Assembly (NCBI GenBank): GCA_943332105.1
Contig: CALQOD010000014.1
Location: 1 to 41,131, forward strand
Direction: 5' to 3'
Source: Chitinophaga pinensis
GTDB lineage: Bacteria > Bacteroidota > Bacteroidia > AKYH767-A > OLB10
Length of the DNA stretch: 41,131 nucleotides
The notes below the pieces were generated by a model, which was not told the origin of the DNA, searched no databases, and worked only from the letters and a program-made list of their open reading frames with translations. Shown here in pieces: positions 1 through 8,808 of this stretch (its first letter is position 1; each line of letters starts with the position of its first letter). The position numbers were made by a program, and so were the translations under genes.

Positions 1-770
1 AAGATAAAATCAAACCGATCATCTAGTCCGCCAGTAGCTCCCCCACCAAATGCACGCACACGTGGCGACTGTGTATGATACTGAGCGAAAGATGCATTAT
101 TAAATGCCCCAGTAATTGTTAGAGGATCATAGAACTCTCCTTCTGTGTTTGCTGTTATCTGCAATAGCTTTTGATAAGCTGCTTCACTGGTGCTATAAAA
201 GTTAAAGTCGCCCACCACCCAAAACTTTGAATTCGGAGGAAGGGCATTGGTGTATTTACGAATACTATCCACTTCGGCAGCTCGCAGAGTTTCGTTGCTA
301 GCACCAGAACTTGCTTTTAAATGAGCGGCAAAAATGCGAATGGTATCGTTGGTTGGAAGATAAATTAATTTAAATTCTGAGATATCGCGCAGCGCAGTAC
401 GAATAGGAGTATTCGATACAAACGAAAACAAATTTGATTTAAAGAAAATAGCATTATCTGTATCAGGTCCATCATTAAACGATCCAGCAGCGAACGAGAC
501 TTGAGAGGCATTTAAAACGTAATTAAGAAAAAAGTTTACTCCTTGTTGGGAGTTCATCTCTTCTACAACTAAAATATCGGGTTGCGAAGCTTGCATGGTA
601 ACACGATAAGCAGCATTACGTATTGTTGTATCGGACGTAAGTGCACTACCGTTAGGATAGTTTAGCAGATTATAAGCCATCAGTTTAATGGGCTGTTGGG
701 CCATTGCTGGAAGACAATAGCTAAGCATAAAAACGCTCCAAAAAAGTAATTTTAAAATCTCCTTTTTCAC
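1..770 (-). CDS. Endonuclease/exonuclease/phosphatase family protein, secreted, truncated at window edge
   Basis: Manual minus-strand reading: GTG start at 770 (alternative in-frame ATG at 728), signal peptide VKKEILKLLFWSVFMLSYCLPAMAQ, then KLMAYNLLNYPNG, VVEEMNSQQG and FWVVGDFNFYSTSE motifs typical of the EEP fold. Open to position 1. Not in the supplied ORF list. Confidence 0.8.
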   Translation of the reverse strand, partial: MKKEILKLLFWSVFMLSYCLPAMAQQPIKLMAYNLLNYPNGSALTSDTTIRNAAYRVTMQASQPDILVVEEMNSQQGVNFFLNYVLNASQVSFAAGSFNDGPDTDNAIFFKSNLFSFVSNTPIRTALRDISEFKLIYLPTNDTIRIFAAHLKASSGASNETLRAAEVDSIRKYTNALPPNSKFWVVGDFNFYSTSEAAYQKLLQITANTEGEFYDPLTITGAFNNASFAQYHTQSPRVRAFGGGATGGLDDRFDFI

Positions 771-829
771 AATGCATGCAAGGTAAGGAATACGAAGGGG
801 AGTTGCAAGAACTATAATATTTGATTTGT

Positions 830-845
830 CCCGATAGCTATCGGG
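830..845. repeat. 16-bp perfect palindrome CCCGATAGCTATCGGG
   Basis: Read directly; intergenic. Confidence 0.85.
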
Positions 846-877
846 ATTGAAAGTTAGTCAATTTGAAAATTATCTGA

Positions 878-951
878 GACATCTCCCTACCTCTCCAAAG
901 GAGAGGAGAATAAATCTAGTCCCTCCGAAGGAGGAATTTAGGGAGGTCTAA
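878..951. repeat. Intergenic inverted-repeat unit, copy 1 (GACATCTCCCTACCTCTCCAAAGGAGAGG ... CCCTCCGAAGGAGGAATTTAGGGAGGTC)
   Basis: Internal hairpins CCTCTCC-AAA-GGAGAGG and CCTCC-GAA-GGAGG; outer arms roughly complementary. A second copy lies at 1050-1123. Confidence 0.8.
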
Positions 952-995
952 ACCAGGAGGAATATTATCTATTATACTTATACGAAAATCATAAT

Positions 996-1027
996 TAAGC
1001 TTACTGAGCGAAGCCGAAGTAAGCTTA
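996..1027. repeat. Inverted repeat TAAGCTTAC ... GTAAGCTTA around TGAGCGAAGCCGAA
   Basis: 9-bp perfect arms read directly; located between the two CCTCTCC repeat units. Confidence 0.7.
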
Positions 1028-1049
1028 GTAGAAACGTAAGGAATATCAA

Positions 1050-1123
1050 GACCTCTCCCAACCTCTCCAAAGGAGAGGAGTAGTAATTAATAAGTCCCTC
1101 CTTCGGAGGGATTTAGGGAGGTC
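1050..1123. repeat. Intergenic inverted-repeat unit, copy 2 (GACCTCTCCCAACCTCTCCAAAGGAGAGG ... CCCTCCTTCGGAGGGATTTAGGGAGGTC)
   Basis: Same architecture as 878-951 with GACCTC/GAGGTC outer arms. Confidence 0.85.
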
Positions 1124-1155
1124 AATAATATTGGAGGAGCTTTAATTTATAAAAA

Positions 1156-2073
1156 TCAAAAATACCTCTTCGTAAACTCAAACAAATTGAAACGACCATC
1201 TACCATCTTTGAATCAATGGCACTAACGAGGTCGTCTATACGAACATCGTGCATGCGTGCTGCTTGAATTAATCGATAAGCTTGCTCTGCTAATAAGCGC
1301 GTGTTTTTTTGAGGAGGGTGTTGCTCCTGATGTTTGATAATCATCTCTGCTAATTCTTCAACACCTTCGTTATTTACAGCAGAAGTTTTTAAAACAGGAA
1401 TGTGCCATCCATCTTTTAATGGTCGTTCGTGAAGCGTTTTGTGAATGTTGGCTACAAAAATATCCGCACCTGCACGATCCGATTTATTCACCACAAACAA
1501 ATCGCCGATTTCCATAATGCCCGACTTTAATGTCTGTATTTCATCACCCGCTTCAGGAACTAAAACAACAATCGTAGTATTGGCCATTGAAACAATCTCT
1601 ATCTCAGACTGACCAACACCAACCGTTTCAATGATGATATGATCGAAGCCTGAAGCTTTCATAACTTCTAATACTTCAAGAGTACGAGCCGATAATCCGC
1701 CTAAGGCGCCGCGTGTTGCGAGTGAACGAATGAATACACGTTCGTGATTGAAATGCTCGAACATGCGTAAGCGATCGCCTAATAGCGACCCATGCGTAAA
1801 AGGACTGGTTGGGTCTACAGCTAAAACAGCAATCTTATTGGGTTCTCCTTTAGTGTTCTTTCGTTCTAATAAAACTTTTATCAGCGCATTAATCAATGTG
1901 CTTTTGCCTGCTCCCGGAGGTCCAGTAATTCCGATGACAGGAACTTGTTCGTCTAAAGTAATAGAGGATAATAACGAATCATAACCTTCGAGATGGTTTT
2001 CAACTGTCGTGATGGCACGCGCAATACTGCGTTTGTCGCCATTCTTAAAATTGAGTTCGTGCGCTGCATTCAT
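1156..2073 (-). CDS. meaB: Methylmalonyl-CoA mutase-associated GTPase MeaB/ArgK family
   Basis: ORF protein with GITGPPGAGKSTLINAL P-loop, AVDPTSPFTHGSLLGDRLRM, FIRSLATRGALGGLS, IIETVGVGQSE and VNKSDRAGAD motifs characteristic of MeaB. Confidence 0.95.
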   Translation of the reverse strand: MNAAHELNFKNGDKRSIARAITTVENHLEGYDSLLSSITLDEQVPVIGITGPPGAGKSTLINALIKVLLERKNTKGEPNKIAVLAVDPTSPFTHGSLLGDRLRMFEHFNHERVFIRSLATRGALGGLSARTLEVLEVMKASGFDHIIIETVGVGQSEIEIVSMANTTIVVLVPEAGDEIQTLKSGIMEIGDLFVVNKSDRAGADIFVANIHKTLHERPLKDGWHIPVLKTSAVNNEGVEELAEMIIKHQEQHPPQKNTRLLAEQAYRLIQAARMHDVRIDDLVSAIDSKMVDGRFNLFEFTKRYF

Positions 2074-2134
2074 CAGCGCTAAATTAGCACCTAATTACGA
2101 ATAATAGTTATTCTTATGGCTGTTTGTTGTATTT

Positions 2135-2340
2135 TTAACGTGTTATAGGTTCTTATAAGTATAGTAGAAATTTCAGCAAGCAGAAATTACACTATAGCAT
2201 TAAGATTAATTGGGAATCTGGTGAAAGTCCAGAACAGTTCCCGCTGCTGTAAGCAACATGAAAAGTCCTTTTTCAATTACGCCACTGTATAAACGGGAAG
2301 GCAGAAAAAAGAAGTTGTAAGTCAGAAGACCTGCCTAGAA
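2135..2340 (+). promoter_or_regulatory. Cobalamin (B12) riboswitch upstream of TonB receptor
   Basis: GGGAATCTGGTGAAAGTCCAGAACAGTTCCCGCTGCTGTAA core, GCCACTG, GGGAAGGC, and B12 box AAGTCAGAAGACCTGCC at about 2319-2335. Left boundary approximate. Confidence 0.93.
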
Positions 2341-2457
2341 CAAAATAAATTCAGGCGCTTTCGGAGAAAAGGCGTAGGATGATAAGCAACATTTGACGGC
2401 GATTGTCTTAGTTGCTTTCATTGGCTTTTTACGGCTGTGCCTGGCAGATAGTATCCA

Positions 2458-4329
2458 ATGAGAAAACAACTGCTGATAATTGTATTCCTATTTTTTTGTG
2501 TTCACACACATGCTCAAATGCGTGATAGTGTAGTGCAGTTAAAGTCGGTGGAGATTAACGGATATAAACCCACTGCGGCAGATCCTGGTGTGATTACACA
2601 AAACCTGGATACAACACCGCTGACAAAAATATTTTCTTCATCACTTGCCGAACAATTAAGTCGTGAAGGAAATGTTTTTATAAAAACGAATAGTCCTGGA
2701 GGAGTGGCAACGCTCTCTATTGGAGGGAGCAATGCTTCACAAAATTCGTTGTTGTGGAATGGATTGCTCTTAAATAACCCGATGTTGGGTTTGTATGATT
2801 ACTCTTTGATTCCTTCGTTTTTATACAGCGCTGCATCGATTCAATATGGAGGTAATGGTGCTACACAAGGCAATGCTGCTGTTGGAGGAAGTGTTCATTT
2901 ATCGTCTGCACCAACTGCCATCGACGGATATGCGACGGAGTTAGTAGCAGGAGTGGGTTCGTTTCATACGCAGCAAATTGGGGTGGCCTCACACTATGGT
3001 AGCGAAGGCATACAAATTAGTACGCGAGCGTATTTCCAAAAAGCAAAAAACGATTATACCTTTCAAGACCTTTACGGACAAAAACAAACGCAACAAAATG
3101 CCGCTCTTAATCAGCAAGGATTCTCGCAAGATATTTTATTTGGCAATGAGAAAAATAATTTCTCAATACATACTTGGTACTTGAAGAATGAATATCAAAT
3201 TCCCGGGAGCATGTTGCAAACAGCATCTGCGCAAAAGCAAAATGATGAAGCTACCCGTACGGCGCTTACCTGGAATAAAAAATATCAAAAAGCAAATCTC
3301 ATCTGGAATCTCGGTTATACGAATGATAAAATTCGGTTTGTCGATTCGTTGATTGGATTAGATGAAAAGAGTAAGTCGTTCTCGATACAATCGGATATAT
3401 ACTTATCACACAGTATTCGTAAAAATTGGAATAATAGTTATCGCATCAATTATAATTACACCGAGGCATTCACCGATGCGTATCAAGAAAAACAAAACAT
3501 ACAAGCGCTGAATATTATTTTAAAATCGAGTTTTGAAACAGAAAAAGTCTATTTAGCATTATCGAATAGAAGTAGTTTATACATAGATGAATTGAACTTC
3601 TTACTGCCAGCCCTTGATTTGAAACTTAAGCTCTATAAAAATCTTTCTGCAATCATGGATGCATCGCGTGTCTATCGCAATCCAACATTGAACGATCGCT
3701 TCTGGCAGCCCGGTGGAAATTTGAATATCAAAACAGAGAGCGGCTGGAATAATTCAGCAGGGATCGTAGTCTCCAGCAAAAAAGAAGCATGGAATTATAA
3801 AATACAAGCTGTTTACTTTAATACATCAATGGACAATGAAATACTCTGGACACCAAGCGAAGGAGGATTATACTTTGCGCAGAATGTTAATCAGAGTAAG
3901 TCGAAGGGAATACGTGCCTTTGCTAACCTTGCACGAAACTGGAGGAAGTCGGCAATTAATTTTTGGATGAATGCGAGCTATGGAAATTATCTTGTTAAAC
4001 AGAATTCTGCAAGTTTAGATTATAAAAATAAAATCTATACGCCGCATGAAATTTACAAGTGGGGCATGTCTTACAGCTATCAGAAAGTACAATTGAATTA
4101 TTACGGAAGTTATGCGGGATATACGTTTGTGACCAGTGATAATTCTTCGTGGACAGATCCTTTTTTATTGCACGATTTATCTTTGAGCTATTCTATGGAA
4201 ATTAAAAACAGCATACTACAATTTTATGTAGCAAGTAAAAATATGTTGGATGCGAATTATCAGATTGTAAAATATCGTGCGATGCCTGGAAGAAGTTACC
4301 AGGTGGGGGTACATTTTTTGATGAAATAA
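2458..4329 (+). CDS. btuB: TonB-dependent receptor, BtuB-like (predicted cobalamin uptake)
   Basis: Signal peptide, plug-like N-terminus (LAEQLSREGNVFIKTNSPGGVATLSIGGSNASQNSLLWNGLLLNNP), C-terminal beta-barrel ending in aromatic strand; preceded by B12 riboswitch. Confidence 0.88.
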   Translation: MRKQLLIIVFLFFCVHTHAQMRDSVVQLKSVEINGYKPTAADPGVITQNLDTTPLTKIFSSSLAEQLSREGNVFIKTNSPGGVATLSIGGSNASQNSLLWNGLLLNNPMLGLYDYSLIPSFLYSAASIQYGGNGATQGNAAVGGSVHLSSAPTAIDGYATELVAGVGSFHTQQIGVASHYGSEGIQISTRAYFQKAKNDYTFQDLYGQKQTQQNAALNQQGFSQDILFGNEKNNFSIHTWYLKNEYQIPGSMLQTASAQKQNDEATRTALTWNKKYQKANLIWNLGYTNDKIRFVDSLIGLDEKSKSFSIQSDIYLSHSIRKNWNNSYRINYNYTEAFTDAYQEKQNIQALNIILKSSFETEKVYLALSNRSSLYIDELNFLLPALDLKLKLYKNLSAIMDASRVYRNPTLNDRFWQPGGNLNIKTESGWNNSAGIVVSSKKEAWNYKIQAVYFNTSMDNEILWTPSEGGLYFAQNVNQSKSKGIRAFANLARNWRKSAINFWMNASYGNYLVKQNSASLDYKNKIYTPHEIYKWGMSYSYQKVQLNYYGSYAGYTFVTSDNSSWTDPFLLHDLSLSYSMEIKNSILQFYVASKNMLDANYQIVKYRAMPGRSYQVGVHFLMK

Positions 4330-4330
4330 A

Positions 4331-5326
4331 TTAACCTAACTTTTCAGAGAGTAATTTCATCTCTAAGCGTGCGCTGATTTTTTCATACAGCACGTTATAA
4401 ACGGCCTCACAGATAGGGATATCCGCTTTAAGAGCTTTATTGATTTCATGAATACAGGCAACAGCATAATAACCTTCAGCAATCATGTTCATTTCTAACT
4501 GTGCACTCTTTACTGAATATCCTTTGCCTATCATTGATCCGAAAGTACGGTTACGACTAAACTGTGAGTAACATGTTACGAGTAAATCTCCCAGGTAAGC
4601 GGAGTCGTTAATATCTCGATTGATAGGATGTGCTGCTTCCGTAAAACGTTTGATTTCACGAATAGCAGATGAGATAAGTACTGCTTGAAAATTATCTCCG
4701 TAACCGATACCATGACAAATACCACTTGCAATAGCCATTATATTTTTCAATACTGCTGAATACTCTGTTCCAAAAATATCATCGCTGGTGATCGTTTGAA
4801 TATATCGGCATTTTAAAAGTGTTGCCATTGAATCTGCTTTGTTCGCATCAGGACAAGCAACTGTTAAGTACGAAAGTTTTTCGAGGGCTACTTCTTCAGC
4901 ATGACAAGGACCAGTAATTACTCCGATATTATCGAACGGTACTGCGTAGGTGTTATGCATAAAGTCACCTACAATCTGAAATTTTTCAGGTACGATTCCT
5001 TTGATCGCAGAAAAAACAGATTTGTTTTTAAAATCTTCTTGTGTTAAGCCTTCCAACGCTTTTGTTAAGAAAGCAGCAGGCACAGCAAGAATGATAATAT
5101 CTGACGAAGCGATTACCGCTTTGATATCAGAAGAAGGACGAACAACTTCTAAATTTAACTCAACATCACTCAGATAATTTGGGTTATGCTTATAACGATG
5201 AAGGAATGCAACGGACTCTTCATTACGAATCCACCAATGCACAGCACTCACATTATTAGATGTAATTTTCACGAGGGCTGTTGCCCAGCTACCGCCACCA
5301 ATTACCGCAATCGAGGTTGTATTCAT
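4331..5326 (-). CDS. gpsA: NAD(P)H-dependent glycerol-3-phosphate dehydrogenase
   Basis: N-terminal IAVIGGGSWATALVKI Rossmann motif, GVITGPCHAEEV, GTEYSAVLKNIMAIASGICHGIGYGDNFQA. Confidence 0.95.
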   Translation of the reverse strand: MNTTSIAVIGGGSWATALVKITSNNVSAVHWWIRNEESVAFLHRYKHNPNYLSDVELNLEVVRPSSDIKAVIASSDIIILAVPAAFLTKALEGLTQEDFKNKSVFSAIKGIVPEKFQIVGDFMHNTYAVPFDNIGVITGPCHAEEVALEKLSYLTVACPDANKADSMATLLKCRYIQTITSDDIFGTEYSAVLKNIMAIASGICHGIGYGDNFQAVLISSAIREIKRFTEAAHPINRDINDSAYLGDLLVTCYSQFSRNRTFGSMIGKGYSVKSAQLEMNMIAEGYYAVACIHEINKALKADIPICEAVYNVLYEKISARLEMKLLSEKLG

Positions 5327-5856
5327 TGCTGCGAATATCGTAAAATTATTCCGTATCGCTCTTGCAAAACATTCAAGTGATGCAGCGCATGACCGATGGT
5401 AAAAAATCCGATGGTAGCTGCACAGTTTTTATTTCCGTTTGCTGTACCTAAAAAGAGCAATTGCTCTTCGTTGAACGATTGATAAAGCGCAATTGTTGAT
5501 TTACGCATCAATACCAACTCATCTAAAATATTTTGCATCGAACGCATATTCGCAAATGAGTTGTCACTGAAAGAATTCTCATCGAATCCTGGAAGTTCAG
5601 TCGCATCTTTTCTAGCGAAGCGCATTGCGCGATAAGTCATCACACGTTCCGTATCGATGATATGTTGGAGGACTTCTTGCACAGTCCATTTTCCATCTGC
5701 ATACGAATACAGTTCTTTGCCTTGAAAATCGCTGACTGATAATTCAGATAAAAATACTAACGAAGCTTCTAAAGCAGACAGTAATTCATCTTGTTTTACG
5801 AGATTGATATAATGCGTTAGATATGGATGATGCGGCGGGAGATTTGATTTTAGCAT
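5323..5856 (-). CDS. DinB family protein
   Basis: Protein from MLKSNLPPHHPYLTHY; YADGKWTVQEVLQHIIDTERVMTYRAMRFARKD and HALHHLNVLQERYG are DinB-like. The longer listed ORF (to 6012) starts inside palindromic repeats, so start 5856 is preferred. Confidence 0.85.
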   Translation of the reverse strand: MLKSNLPPHHPYLTHYINLVKQDELLSALEASLVFLSELSVSDFQGKELYSYADGKWTVQEVLQHIIDTERVMTYRAMRFARKDATELPGFDENSFSDNSFANMRSMQNILDELVLMRKSTIALYQSFNEEQLLFLGTANGNKNCAATIGFFTIGHALHHLNVLQERYGIILRYSQQ

Positions 5857-5899
5857 AGGGGTAAAATTAGGGAAATGTATGATATTTTGATGGGATTGC

Positions 5900-6124
5900 A
5901 GGTGTAGGTTTGCCCGTAGACAATTTATAGGTGCGGGTTTGTATACAGGTGTGGGTTTAAACCCACACCTGTAAGGAACGTGAACATGAAAATAAAATTC
6001 ATGGTTTTGCATTTATTCAGGTGTAGGTTTAAACCTACACCTGTTGTAGGTAATTACATTTCATAATTTGATATAACCGCATCGCATTTTTATAGGTGCG
6101 GGTTTAAACCCGCACCTATAATCC
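5900..6124. repeat. Nested palindromic repeat cluster 1 (core GGTTTAAACC)
   Basis: Perfect palindromes CAGGTGTGGGTTTAAACCCACACCTG (5946-5971), CAGGTGTAGGTTTAAACCTACACCTG (6018-6043), TATAGGTGCGGGTTTAAACCCGCACCTATA (6091-6120), with spacers shared with 10558-10963. Confidence 0.95.
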
Positions 6125-6132
6125 CCTTTTAA

Positions 6133-6426
6133 CTACACCTTATTTTTCAAATCCATTTGGCTATGTAAAATTCTAATCACCTCAATTTCTTTATCGTTTA
6201 TTTTTCGATAAAAAATAATGTGACGATAAGCTAAAAACCCAAGGATACCCGGTGCAATCTCATAATATTGTTTGCCCAACTTTGGAGAAGTGGCTAACTC
6301 TTCACAAGAGTTGATGAGCAACATATAATATTTATCGGCTTGTCGTTCCGACCATGTATCGAATGTATATTCCCAAATAGCGGCGAGGTCTTCAACGGCT
6401 TTATTCGTTAATTTGAATTTAGCCAT
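6133..6426 (-). CDS. Type II toxin, RelE/ParE family
   Basis: KFKLTNKAVEDLAAIWEYTFDTWSERQADKYYMLLINSCEELATSPKLGKQY ... GFLAYRHIIFYRKINDKEIEVIRILHSQMD is ParE-like; overlaps upstream antitoxin gene. Confidence 0.93.
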   Translation of the reverse strand: MAKFKLTNKAVEDLAAIWEYTFDTWSERQADKYYMLLINSCEELATSPKLGKQYYEIAPGILGFLAYRHIIFYRKINDKEIEVIRILHSQMDLKNKV

Positions 6427-6667
6427 TCTTTTTTTGCTTCTTTAATTTAGCAAGGTGTTTTTTAGCATCGAAATTTTTTGCGGTGCCACTATCTATTCCT
6501 TCTTTCATGGCCTTTTTCAAAGTTTGTAATCGGCCTTCTTCTTCTTCGAGCATACGCAATCCGGCCCGAACCACTTCGCTTGCATTACTAAATCTTCCTT
6601 TTGCTACGGAAGACTCAATGAATGATTCAAAATGGTTACCCAATGAAACGGAAGTGTTTTTTCCCAT
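6419..6667 (-). CDS. Type II antitoxin, ParD family
   Basis: NTSVSLGNHFESFIESSVAKGRFSNASEVVRAGLRMLEEEE is the ParD ribbon-helix-helix signature; 8-bp overlap with toxin gene. Confidence 0.93.
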   Translation of the reverse strand: MGKNTSVSLGNHFESFIESSVAKGRFSNASEVVRAGLRMLEEEEGRLQTLKKAMKEGIDSGTAKNFDAKKHLAKLKKQKKNG

Positions 6668-6686
6668 AAAATTCTTTTTTGCTAAG

Positions 6687-6703
6687 TTACCAAATATTGG
6701 TAA
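6687..6703. promoter_or_regulatory. Candidate ParD operator palindrome TTACCAA-ATA-TTGGTAA
   Basis: Perfect 7-bp arms, 20 bp upstream of the parD start codon on the minus strand. Confidence 0.6.
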
Positions 6704-6781
6704 TTATTGCAAGGAGAAATCCATTAAACAAAAAATAGACACTCATTATTAATTAAAACTATATTACACTATAGCTCTAGT

Positions 6782-6816
6782 CTGGGGCTGTAGTGTGCTC
6801 GCACTACTATAGACCC
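6782..6816. repeat. Palindromic repeat TGTAGTGTGCTCGCACTACTATAG, related to 10688-10710
   Basis: GTAGTG/CACTAC arms; similar motif CGTAGTGTGCTAGCGCTACTACAG in repeat cluster 2. Confidence 0.65.
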
Positions 6817-6894
6817 AAAGACAAATAGTGTCAAACATCTAATCGAAAAAAGGGGTAACTATGCAGTTAAAATATATTTTTATGCATACTTTAT

Positions 6895-7950
6895 ATGAAA
6901 GCACTTCGAATATTAATCATAGAGCAATTTTTAAAATCGGGACCAGAAACCGTTGAGTCGCTTTCCATCAAGTTGAAGCAAAAAGGATTTACCTGCTCGT
7001 TGCGCTCAATTTATCGAGACTTATTATTGCTGGAAGAACACTTTAGTGATCCGCAATTGGAAATCAAAAAATCCGATGGGGAGTTTAATCGAAAGAAGTG
7101 GGTTATAGCAAAGAAAGAACGAAGTAAAATAAATGATGCAGATACATTTATTAAAGCGTTTTTACTTGACCAATTTACTCCGCAATGGTTAAGAAAAACA
7201 AGTGGAAGTGCAATCGAAATTTTACAGCAGCATGATTTTAAAATACCGGCAAAGGCAATAGGAGAAATCATGTCGGAGATACCACCAGAGGCGGTGATAC
7301 ATTCTAACTGGTGCGAGTTTCAATACAATGAAAAAACACTAGAACATATACGAAAAGTATTGTGGGCTATTTCAAACAAAAAAAATATTCGCATCAAACA
7401 TTTTTTTCATAGAGAATGGAGGGATCAGTCTTACAAACCCTACCGAATGATTTATCATAGAGGAACTATTCATATTGCAGGTTGGTTGCTGGAAGATAGA
7501 AAGAAACCATTTTTTTCTATTCGTGAATTAGAGGCTATTGAAAACATAGAGTTATCTAACGACCGTAAAAAAGTTAATGTCACGATTAAAGAAGCACGTA
7601 AAGAATTGAATAATCGTTTTGGGATACACGACAGTGAAGAGCAGAAGCCTGTTAATATAAAAATACAAATGGGCGAAGGGCCTTATTTATTTTTAAGCAG
7701 AAGGTACTGGCATGCGAGCCAGAAGTTTTATAAAACAACAAGCGACGATTACTTCATGGAATTAAAATGCGTGATTAATATTGAGTTGATCGGATGGCTG
7801 TTTAGCTGGCTAGAGCATATTAAAGTAATTAGTCCTGTTGCCTTAAAAAAATCAATGGAGGAACGAGCCGATTTCTTATCGAAGATGTACAAAAAGAATT
7901 TATTGCCTGTTAATCCTAGTAATACTAACCAGCCATATTTAATGGGTTAA
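6895..7950 (+). CDS. WYL-domain transcriptional regulator with N-terminal HTH
   Basis: N-terminal HTH (ESLSIKLKQKGFTCSLRSIYRDLLLLEE) and WYL-like IRIKHFFHREWRDQSYKPYRMIYHRGTIHIAGWLLEDRKKPFFSIRELEAIENIEL. Confidence 0.85.
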   Translation: MKALRILIIEQFLKSGPETVESLSIKLKQKGFTCSLRSIYRDLLLLEEHFSDPQLEIKKSDGEFNRKKWVIAKKERSKINDADTFIKAFLLDQFTPQWLRKTSGSAIEILQQHDFKIPAKAIGEIMSEIPPEAVIHSNWCEFQYNEKTLEHIRKVLWAISNKKNIRIKHFFHREWRDQSYKPYRMIYHRGTIHIAGWLLEDRKKPFFSIRELEAIENIELSNDRKKVNVTIKEARKELNNRFGIHDSEEQKPVNIKIQMGEGPYLFLSRRYWHASQKFYKTTSDDYFMELKCVINIELIGWLFSWLEHIKVISPVALKKSMEERADFLSKMYKKNLLPVNPSNTNQPYLMG

Positions 7951-8114
7951 AAAATATTTGTTATCAATGACAAATAGTGACAAGCGTGAATTTGAAAATC
8001 ATTACTTAATAACATTAAAAATTAAATTGCAAAAAAATTGGAGCCAGCAACCAATAAAATAAACGGGGCGTAGCCGAAAAGCCTTATGAGTAGGGAGTGT
8101 AATAAAAAACGAAT

Positions 8115-8525
8115 ATGAAAAAAATATTCATTATTTTATGTACATCAATTTTCGCAGTCAGCTGCGGCGGAGTTGATAATTCTACTGAAGAAATCAAAGA
8201 ACCTGAAAAAGTATTAACTGCGAAAGATGTAGAAGAGTTTATTTACGAAACTGATTATAGTTTTGGGAATATTTATTTAGACTTTAATTCTGGAGGAGTT
8301 GTAAAGAAATGTTATAAGTTTAATGAAAAAGAGTTCGGTACTGACTATGAATATGGTAATTGGTCTGTAGAAAAAGGGAATATAAAAATCAAAAATTTAG
8401 GTAAGTATAGCGGAGTTTATAAACCCATAAAAAGTAAGCATGGATTTAATGTCGGAGAGATATTAGAAAATACAGATACAATAAATGATAACACCTTTGA
8501 TTTTATTTGCATCGATTATTGGTAG
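8115..8525 (+). CDS. Hypothetical lipoprotein
   Basis: MKKIFIILCTSIFAVSCGG lipobox; no recognised domain. Confidence 0.7.
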   Translation: MKKIFIILCTSIFAVSCGGVDNSTEEIKEPEKVLTAKDVEEFIYETDYSFGNIYLDFNSGGVVKKCYKFNEKEFGTDYEYGNWSVEKGNIKIKNLGKYSGVYKPIKSKHGFNVGEILENTDTINDNTFDFICIDYW

Positions 8526-8808
8526 AAATAATCATCATTTATCAATATTAGTAATCAAAAGAAAACTTTTGTAATTAAGAATATAGAACTTTCTATCAAT
8601 ACTAAAAATCAAATTCAAAAAATTAAGAATCTAAAAAAAGTAAGTGCCTTTTATTTCGACGAGTAAAGAAATATAAATACATAAGATTAATGTAGTTATT
8701 AATAGATAAAAATTTTCATTATATTTCACTAAAATATCGACGTAGATATCACATATAACTTATACATTTTTTTAAAAAATTAATAATACAAACTTAAAAC
8801 TAAGATGC

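Noticed and set aside
1748-1984. Plus-strand ORF inside meaB
   Set aside because: Antisense shadow of a well-supported conserved gene.
5857-6012. N-terminal extension of the DinB ORF in the ORF track
   Set aside because: The extension translates the GGTGTRGGTTTAAACC repeat region; MLKSNLPPHHPY at 5856 is the natural start.
5900-6120. Possible CRISPR-like array of short repeats
   Set aside because: Repeats are palindromes with conserved, unequal spacers rather than identical repeats with unique spacers; no cas genes.
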